Below, piece by piece: positions 1 to 3,945 of a stretch of 5,825 nucleotides of DNA. Origin of the DNA: Desulfobacterales bacterium (GTDB taxonomy: Bacteria; Desulfobacterota; Desulfobacteria; Desulfobacterales; BuS5). The stretch spans positions 1-5,825 of the forward strand of contig JAGVGX010000039.1 of the NCBI GenBank assembly GCA_020056865.1. Direction: 5' to 3'. The position numbers were made by a program, and so were the translations under genes. Positions within the stretch are counted from its first letter, which is position 1. Each line of letters begins with the position of its first letter. The notes beneath the pieces were generated by a model. It saw only the letters and a list, made by a program, of their open reading frames with translations, was not told the origin of the DNA and did not search any database.

Positions 1-59
1 CAATAACGGCCAAAAGGGGTTCTGCAGGCACTCACAATTACTATTTCTTTATTGTTCAT
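1..59 (-). CDS. Thiolase (acetyl-CoA acetyltransferase family), N-terminus only
   Basis: Only the first 19 codons lie in the window; the gene runs off the left edge on the minus strand. The visible protein begins MNNKEIVIVSACRTPFG. The pattern of a beta-strand (EIVIVSA) followed by RTPFG is the classic start of thiolases of the AtoB/FadA/PhaA family. These enzymes either cleave 3-ketoacyl-CoA with CoA or condense two acetyl-CoA. Two adjacent in-frame ATG codons exist (at 62-60 and 59-57). The second is preferred because an AAGGAG site lies 6 nt upstream of it and only 3 nt from the first. The gene starts 24 nt after the hydroxyacyl-CoA dehydrogenase stop, so it is almost certainly the next gene of the same operon and the last step of a beta-oxidation cycle. 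Catalytic Cys and His residues are outside the window, so degradative versus biosynthetic type cannot be decided. Confidence 0.85.
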   Translation of the reverse strand, partial: MNNKEIVIVSACRTPFGRY

Positions 60-65
60 CATGTT

Positions 66-71
66 CTCCTT
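66..71 (-). promoter_or_regulatory. Ribosome binding site of the thiolase gene
   Basis: On the minus strand this reads AAGGAG, a perfect anti-16S match, 6 nt before the ATG at 59-57. It lies in the 24-nt gap after the dehydrogenase stop. It decides between the two consecutive ATG codons in favour of the downstream one. Confidence 0.8.
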
Positions 72-83
72 AATATCTTTCTA

Positions 84-932
84 TTAATCATAATCGTAAA
101 AACCCTTGCCTGTTTTTCTCCCCAGATGGCCTGCCCTTACCATTTGTTTAAGCAATGGTGCAGGGTGATAACGGTCCCCGTATTCTTTTTCCATGGTTTC
201 CATTACATGCAACAAAATATCCGCTCCTGCAAGATCAATAAGCTCAAGCGGACCCATAGGAAAGTTGCAGCAGTACTTCATTGTTTTGTCTATCTCTTTC
301 GGATCGTTTCCATCCATCACACACTTAACCGCTTCGTTCATCATAACATCCAGTACCCTGCTTGCAATAAATCCTGCATAGTCACGCGCAACAACAGGCT
401 CCTTGCCAAGCGTGATGATAAATTTCTTTATAAATTCTAAAATTTCATCAGACGTTTCAACACCCGGGATAATCTCTACACCACGCATTAATGGGACAGG
501 ATTCATAAAATGCGCTCCAATGACCCTGTCTTTTCTGCTTGTAGCCATTGCGATGGCGCTAATGGGAAGACTTGATGTATTGGAAGCAAAAATAGCATCT
601 TTTTTACAGATCACATCGAGCGCGCTTAACACCTCCTTTTTAACCTGAAGATCTTCAAATACAGCCTCTATAACAAGATCCGAATCTGCTGCATCTTTCA
701 AATAAACTGACGGAGCAATTCGGTTTAAAATCAACTCTTTTTCTTCATTGGTTTTTTTACCTTTTTTTACAAAACGCATAAGGCTGCTTTCAATTGAATG
801 CAACGCCTTATCTACCAATTCACTGGATTTGTCATAAATTTTTACATCATAACCCGAATTTGCAGCTACTTGAGCAATCCCGCTACCCATAATTCCAGCG
901 CCTACAACAAATATCTTCTTAATCTCATTCAT
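84..932 (-). CDS. hbd: 3-hydroxybutyryl-CoA / 3-hydroxyacyl-CoA dehydrogenase (NAD-dependent)
   Basis: This cytoplasmic enzyme oxidises (S)-3-hydroxyacyl-CoA to 3-ketoacyl-CoA with NAD+, the third step of beta-oxidation, or runs the reverse step in butyrate formation. At 282 residues it has the usual length of stand-alone Hbd/PaaH proteins. The N-terminal Rossmann domain has the dinucleotide motif GAGIMGSG at residues 11-18, with Asp34 at the end of the second strand placed for NAD ribose binding. The catalytic region shows SNTSS (117-121) and the His141 segment (HFMNPVPLM). The C-terminal helical dimerisation domain (about 186-282) has PMGPLELID and the typical ending [12 protein letters not shown]. 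One key position differs: the conserved Asn of the usual GFxxNR motif is Ser191 here (GFIASR). Start: ATG at 932-930, with AAAGGAG 10 nt and GAAGG 6 nt upstream. The gene lies 44 nt after the acyl-CoA dehydrogenase and 24 nt before the thiolase, consistent with one transcript. The true substrate chain length cannot be read from sequence. Confidence 0.93.
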   Translation of the reverse strand: MNEIKKIFVVGAGIMGSGIAQVAANSGYDVKIYDKSSELVDKALHSIESSLMRFVKKGKKTNEEKELILNRIAPSVYLKDAADSDLVIEAVFEDLQVKKEVLSALDVICKKDAIFASNTSSLPISAIAMATSRKDRVIGAHFMNPVPLMRGVEIIPGVETSDEILEFIKKFIITLGKEPVVARDYAGFIASRVLDVMMNEAVKCVMDGNDPKEIDKTMKYCCNFPMGPLELIDLAGADILLHVMETMEKEYGDRYHPAPLLKQMVRAGHLGRKTGKGFYDYD

Positions 933-976
933 AGCCTGCCTTCTCCTTTATTTTTTGTCAGAAAATTGCTGTTTTT

Positions 977-2134
977 TTATGGATAAATCCTTGCGTTTGA
1001 CCTTAAAAGCTCTTTGCCTATTGTAGTCCTCTGAATTTGGTTGGTACCTTCAACAATCTGGAAAATCTTGGCTTCCCGCATATATCTTTCAACCATATAA
1101 TCTTTGAGATAACCATAACCTCCAAGAAGCTGAACCGCATCTGTAGTTACGCGCATGGCTGTATCTGTTGCATAGCATTTTGCCATAGACGCTTCTTTAA
1201 TAAACCGCTCACCCTTATCTGCCATGGATGCAGCCTGGTATAAAAGCAGGCGCGAAGCAGATATCGATGTTGCCATATCGGCCATCATCCACTGAATGCC
1301 TTGAAAAGAACCTATAGACCGGCCAAACTGTTTGCGCTCCTTGATATGCTTAAGACACCGCTCGTATGCTGCCACTGCAATACCTAAAGCAAGCGCTCCA
1401 ACAGATATTCTTCCGTAATTTAATCCGTTCAACACCATTTTAAAACCACCCCCAAGTTCACCGAGCATGTTATTTTTAGAGACCACACAGTCGCGAAAGA
1501 TCAGTTCGCCAGTAGGAGAACCTCTGTAGCCCATTTTGTCTTCTATTTTACCAAACTCAAACCCTTTGGCTCCTTTTTCAACAATAAAAGCTGTAAGATT
1601 CTCCTTTGTCGTTTCTGCATTAACTCGGGCAAAAACGATGTAAATATCTGCCTCTCCGGCAGATGTGATAAAAATCTTGCTTCCGTTAATTGTATAATTG
1701 TTTCCGATTGAAACCGCCTCGGATTTTATAGGGGAAAGGTCTGAACCAGCATCGGACTCAGTTAAACCCATTGCGCCAATCTTTTCACCTGAAATCATTT
1801 GCGGCAGATACCTATTTTTCTGTTCTTCGCTTCCATAATTAATCAACATAGCCTGAATGGTAAGATGTACTGAATATGTCCCTGCAATGGCAATACATCC
1901 TTTCCCAAACTCTTCCATAACTGCCACCATGGTCTTATAGTCACTTCCTGAGCCTCCAAATTCTTCTGGAGCAATAAGACCTGCAAACCCCAACTCAGAA
2001 AGCTTGATCCATTCTTTCCGTGGGAAAATCTCTTTTTCATCAGCTTCAGACGCATTTGGCGAAAGGACATCCCTTGAAAACTTCCTCGCTGCCTCCTGAA
2101 TCATTTTTGCTTCCTTGTTAAGTTCAAAATCCAT
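977..2134 (-). CDS. Acyl-CoA dehydrogenase (FAD-dependent, short/medium-chain type)
   Basis: This soluble flavoprotein introduces the alpha-beta double bond into an acyl-CoA and passes electrons to electron-transfer flavoprotein. At 385 residues it matches the length of SCAD/butyryl-CoA dehydrogenases. Domain order is standard: an N-terminal helical domain (about 1-115), a middle beta domain with the FAD/substrate signature GLTESDAGSD (123-132), and a C-terminal helical domain (about 230-380). The latter has RKQFGRSIGSFQ (267-278), QLLGGYGYLKD (335-345) and the catalytic-base motif VEGTNQIQR. Glu362 there is the likely proton-abstracting residue, at the SCAD/MCAD position rather than the isovaleryl-CoA dehydrogenase position. 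Start: ATG at 2134-2132, with GGGAG 7 nt upstream. It is the first gene of the leftward operon, divergent from the TetR-type regulator. It probably acts in beta-oxidation of fatty acids or of acyl-CoAs from hydrocarbon breakdown; the exact substrate is not determinable here. Confidence 0.92.
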   Translation of the reverse strand: MDFELNKEAKMIQEAARKFSRDVLSPNASEADEKEIFPRKEWIKLSELGFAGLIAPEEFGGSGSDYKTMVAVMEEFGKGCIAIAGTYSVHLTIQAMLINYGSEEQKNRYLPQMISGEKIGAMGLTESDAGSDLSPIKSEAVSIGNNYTINGSKIFITSAGEADIYIVFARVNAETTKENLTAFIVEKGAKGFEFGKIEDKMGYRGSPTGELIFRDCVVSKNNMLGELGGGFKMVLNGLNYGRISVGALALGIAVAAYERCLKHIKERKQFGRSIGSFQGIQWMMADMATSISASRLLLYQAASMADKGERFIKEASMAKCYATDTAMRVTTDAVQLLGGYGYLKDYMVERYMREAKIFQIVEGTNQIQRTTIGKELLRSNARIYP

Positions 2135-2192
2135 TTAATCGCTCCCAAAAATTAACCCAAATTTTAGTTTTATATAACCAATTTTTTTCAAA

Positions 2193-2291
2193 GTTAGCAC
2201 GCCTCAGAATATAATTCAACTATTTTTATTATTGAGTAATATTTGCAACATCGCTAACATATTTTCCTGCTTCAACCCCACGGCAGTTAGC
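2193..2291. repeat. Three copies of hexamer GTTAGC in direct and inverted orientation
   Basis: GTTAGC occurs at 2193-2198 and 2286-2291, and its reverse complement GCTAAC at 2253-2258. Centres are 60 and 33 bp apart. A given 6-mer is expected well under once in 321 bp counting both strands. The last copy sits in the palindrome TTAGCTAA (2287-2294). All three lie between the candidate leftward promoter and the acyl-CoA dehydrogenase start, so they could be regulator half-sites or form a leader hairpin (6-bp stem, 27-nt loop). Function is inference only. Confidence 0.35.
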
Positions 2292-2313
2292 TAAAATCAT
2301 TAAAAATGTCTCT

Positions 2314-2329
2314 TGCACGCCTTGTGCCC
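2314..2329 (-). promoter_or_regulatory. Candidate sigma-54 (-24/-12) promoter of the beta-oxidation operon
   Basis: On the minus strand this reads GGGCAC-AAGGC-GTGCA. Against TGGCAC-N5-TTGCA it keeps the invariant GG and GC dinucleotides with the required 10-bp gap; the mismatches are G for T at the first base of each half. The predicted transcript start is near 2303, giving a leader of about 170 nt. The sequence is itself a small inverted repeat (GCAC-N5-GTGC), so chance or a different role is possible. No competing sigma-70 promoter is clear on this strand. Confidence 0.4.
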
Positions 2330-2357
2330 TTATATTTTATATAAAAAATAATTCAAT

Positions 2358-2387
2358 TTGACCTTGTAATGAATTTTAATTTATAAT
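2358..2387 (+). promoter_or_regulatory. Sigma-70 promoter of the tandem TetR regulator gene
   Basis: The -35 hexamer TTGACC (2358-2363, five of six consensus bases) is followed after 18 bp by a perfect -10 TATAAT (2382-2387). Transcription would start near 2394, leaving a leader of about 60 nt before the TTG start. The element lies about 30 bp from the leftward sigma-54 candidate, so a repressor bound here could affect both directions. Confidence 0.7.
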
Positions 2388-2420
2388 ATAAAACGTTGCG
2401 AATTCAGTTATTAACATTAA

Positions 2421-2445
2421 CATCGTCAAACCATATTAAACGATG
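2421..2445. repeat. Inverted repeat CATCGT-N13-ACGATG near the TetR gene start
   Basis: CATCGT (2421-2426) and ACGATG (2440-2445) are perfect 6-bp arms separated by 13 bp. The right arm touches the GAGG ribosome binding site of the regulator. As DNA, the 25-bp span fits the size of an operator downstream of the regulator promoter (autoregulation). As RNA, it could form a hairpin next to the Shine-Dalgarno. It is also about 130 bp upstream of the predicted leftward start site. Which role applies, if any, cannot be told from sequence. Confidence 0.4.
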
Positions 2446-2448
2446 AGG
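2445..2448 (+). promoter_or_regulatory. Ribosome binding site supporting a TTG start
   Basis: GAGG lies 7 nt before TTG at 2456-2458. An in-frame TGA at 2444-2446 rules out any upstream start, and the nearby ATG at 2463 is in another frame and leads to a short, meaningless reading frame. TTG is therefore the only reasonable start that includes the first DNA-binding domain in full. Confidence 0.65.
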
Positions 2449-2455
2449 CCACACG

Positions 2456-3640
2456 TTGAACAATGAAAAAAGAAACCAGATCATTGATGCTGCCGAACAG
2501 GTTGTAGCAAAAAATGGTTTTAACAAGTCAAGTATTTCTGAAATAGCCGATAGAGCCAATGTCTCTGTATCAATGATTTATCAGTTTTTTAAAAGCAAAG
2601 ACGATCTGTTGTTCTCAATTCCTGAAAAAAGAGTAAAAGAAATTATATCCCTTTTAAATGAGCATCTTGCCGGAATTAGCAACCCTGAAAGCCAGCTTGG
2701 TAAGTTCGTATGGTTTCACCTGCATTACAATGATATCCACAGAAGCTACGCGAACATTTTATTGCTGGAATGCCGGTCTAATAAAGCGTTTTACAATAGC
2801 GAAACGTATTCATTGGTCGTGGATTATGCAAGAAAGCTTCTAAACATTTTGGAGAACGGAGTTAATGAAGGTGTTTTTAGAAATGATATCGAAATGTATA
2901 TCGTTCGTGATATTATCTTAGGTGCGCTTGATTTCGAAAATCTGACATGTTTTGTAGCCAATGAAATAAAAGAAAGTGTCCGGGATTTAAATGATATCAT
3001 GTTGTTAATTCTGCCCATGATTATGTCAAAAAGTACAACTAAAACAACCACAGGAAACAAGTATGAAAATATACTTACCTCCGCTGAACATATTTTTTCA
3101 GAAAAAGGATTCGGGAAAACGACCATCTCAGAAATTGCCAAAACAGCAGGGGTTGGAGAAGGAACAGTTTATGAATATTTTAATAACAAAGAAGACCTGC
3201 TTTTTGCCATACCTGATAGACGTTTTAAGGACAATCTGAAACATTTTGAAGATGCATTCGAATTCAGAACACCTCTTCGAAAATTAAGAAGGCTCATTCG
3301 GATTTATTTTTCTCTTTTTTTAACAGACAGAAATTTTTTAAAAATTTTTGTACTTCAGATTCAGTACAATGAACGATTTTACAACTCTAAAGTATACGAA
3401 GGCTTCAGGGCTTATTTTGAAATTATTGAAAATATAATTATAGATGGAAAAAACAAAAACCAGTTTCGCAAAGACGTAAACCCACGCGTATTTAGAAATA
3501 TTTTTCTTGGCGCCTTTAATCATATGGCACTTCGCTGGTTTATTTTAAACAACAAGAGAAATGTCGATATGATCAAGGAAATCGACCATGTTGTCGATCT
3601 TTTTTCTTCTGCTGTCTTAATTGACAACAGCAAACATTGA
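2456..3640 (+). CDS. Tandem (fused double) TetR-family transcriptional regulator
   Basis: TetR proteins are normally about 190-220 residues and bind DNA as homodimers. This protein has 394 residues and contains two complete TetR units in one chain. Unit 1 (about 5-190) has the helix-turn-helix SISEIADRANVSVSMIYQFF (27-45) followed by KSKDDLLFSIP. Unit 2 (about 203-390) has TISEIAKTAGVGEGTVYEYF (223-242) followed by NNKEDLLFAIP. By eye about 24 of 58 residues match between the two DNA-binding domains, and shared features such as FYNS (112-115 and 308-311) continue into the ligand domains. A Lys/Thr/Ser-rich linker (about 191-201) joins them. The recognition helices differ, so the two halves may read different half-sites. 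Translation starts at TTG with GAGG 7 nt upstream. It is divergent from the acyl-CoA dehydrogenase operon and upstream of the glycyl radical enzyme gene, so it probably controls the former and possibly both. An acyl-CoA-type ligand is a guess. The reading frame is intact. Confidence 0.88.
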   Translation: MNNEKRNQIIDAAEQVVAKNGFNKSSISEIADRANVSVSMIYQFFKSKDDLLFSIPEKRVKEIISLLNEHLAGISNPESQLGKFVWFHLHYNDIHRSYANILLLECRSNKAFYNSETYSLVVDYARKLLNILENGVNEGVFRNDIEMYIVRDIILGALDFENLTCFVANEIKESVRDLNDIMLLILPMIMSKSTTKTTTGNKYENILTSAEHIFSEKGFGKTTISEIAKTAGVGEGTVYEYFNNKEDLLFAIPDRRFKDNLKHFEDAFEFRTPLRKLRRLIRIYFSLFLTDRNFLKIFVLQIQYNERFYNSKVYEGFRAYFEIIENIIIDGKNKNQFRKDVNPRVFRNIFLGAFNHMALRWFILNNKRNVDMIKEIDHVVDLFSSAVLIDNSKH

Positions 3641-3752
3641 ATCCTTCATAAAAACAACGACACCCACTTCTTTTTTAATACGGGTTATCATCCTTGTTTA
3701 TGAAAACGCAGCAAACCAAAACAATTTTTCGGCCACTATAACATCTCAAACA

Positions 3753-3765
3753 GGACATTCTGTCC
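3753..3765. promoter_or_regulatory. Palindrome GGACA-TTC-TGTCC, possible enhancer-binding-protein site
   Basis: This is a perfect 5-bp inverted repeat with a 3-bp centre. Its centre is about 119 bp upstream of the start site predicted from the sigma-54 element, within the usual 80-200 bp range for activator sites of sigma-54 promoters. It could instead be an operator for the TetR protein or a weak hairpin; it has no T-run, so it is not a terminator. Only one copy is seen. Confidence 0.4.
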
Positions 3766-3851
3766 GATTATTAAGTTTGAATTATTAATAGAACATGAAT
3801 AAAAATTATAATTACCCATAGTTTAAGTATGTTATAGAAACAAGGTGCGTA

Positions 3852-3867
3852 TGGTACTTATTTTGCA
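3852..3867 (+). promoter_or_regulatory. Sigma-54 (-24/-12) promoter of the glycyl radical enzyme gene
   Basis: The sequence TGGTAC-TTATT-TTGCA differs from the consensus TGGCAC-N5-TTGCA at a single base. The invariant GG (3853-3854) and GC (3865-3866) are present with the required 10-bp gap. Predicted transcription start is near 3878, leaving a leader of about 68 nt with the ribosome binding site. This implies control by an enhancer-binding activator that is not encoded in the window. Confidence 0.65.
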
Positions 3868-3927
3868 TTTAACCTTAACGAACATGAATGGGCAAAAGAA
3901 TCTTTTAACAACCTTTCAACATATAAT

Positions 3928-3933
3928 AAGGAG
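3928..3933 (+). promoter_or_regulatory. Ribosome binding site of the glycyl radical enzyme gene
   Basis: AAGGAG lies 12 nt before ATG at 3946, slightly longer than the usual spacing. The reading frame stays open upstream back to a TAG at 3835-3837 but contains no ATG, GTG or TTG there, so 3946 is the first possible start. Confidence 0.7.
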
Positions 3934-3945
3934 AAATTAAAACTC

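Larger units (their letters stand above)
2135..2455. other. Divergent promoter/operator region between acyl-CoA dehydrogenase and TetR genes
   Basis: These 321 bp are AT-rich and I see no convincing gene in them. They must hold the promoters for the leftward beta-oxidation operon and the rightward regulator gene. Visible elements, each listed separately, are a sigma-70 promoter reading right (2358-2387), a candidate sigma-54 promoter reading left (2314-2329), three copies of the hexamer GTTAGC/GCTAAC (2193-2291) and a 6-bp inverted repeat near the regulator start (2421-2445). A 12-bp AT-only palindrome, TTTTATATAAAA, sits at 2335-2346. No convincing sigma-70 -35/-10 pair was found for the leftward operon. 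Confidence 0.7.
3641..3945. other. Intergenic control region upstream of the glycyl radical enzyme
   Basis: These 305 bp are AT-rich and carry no convincing gene. They contain a sigma-54 promoter candidate (3852-3867), a perfect 5+5 bp palindrome (3753-3765) and the ribosome binding site (3928-3933). No hairpin followed by a T-run is seen after the regulator stop, so read-through from the regulator gene into the synthase gene cannot be excluded. A lone TATAAT at 3807-3812 has no matching -35. Notably, no small-subunit gene such as bssC precedes the synthase here. Confidence 0.65.

Noticed and set aside
2197..2322. Direct repeat GCACGCCT at 2197-2204 and 2315-2322
   Set aside because: Only two 8-bp copies, with no spacing or context suggesting function; the second overlaps the sigma-54 candidate.
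2335..2346. 12-bp palindrome TTTTATATAAAA
   Set aside because: It is made only of A and T in a strongly AT-rich region, where such palindromes are frequent by chance; noted but not called as an operator.
3071..3250. Internal start for the second TetR unit as a separate protein
   Set aside because: The in-frame Met codons near the linker lack a ribosome binding site, and the AGGA-preceded ATG near 3062 is out of frame, so one fused protein is the better reading.
3610..3632. Hairpin TGCTGT...ACAGCA at the end of the regulator gene as a terminator
   Set aside because: It lies inside the coding sequence and is not followed by a run of T, so it is not a convincing rho-independent terminator.
3807..3812. 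TATAAT as a sigma-70 -10 box for the synthase
   Set aside because: No acceptable -35 lies 16-19 bp upstream; the nearest TTGAAT is 24 bp away.
3851..3940. Short 29-codon reading frame beginning ATG at 3851
   Set aside because: It overlaps the sigma-54 element, begins upstream of the predicted transcript start, has no ribosome binding site and resembles no small subunit I know.
3838..3945. In-frame open stretch directly upstream of the synthase ATG, possible N-terminal extension
   Set aside because: It runs open from the TAG at 3835 but has no ATG, GTG or TTG, and the ribosome binding site and predicted transcript start support initiation at 3946.
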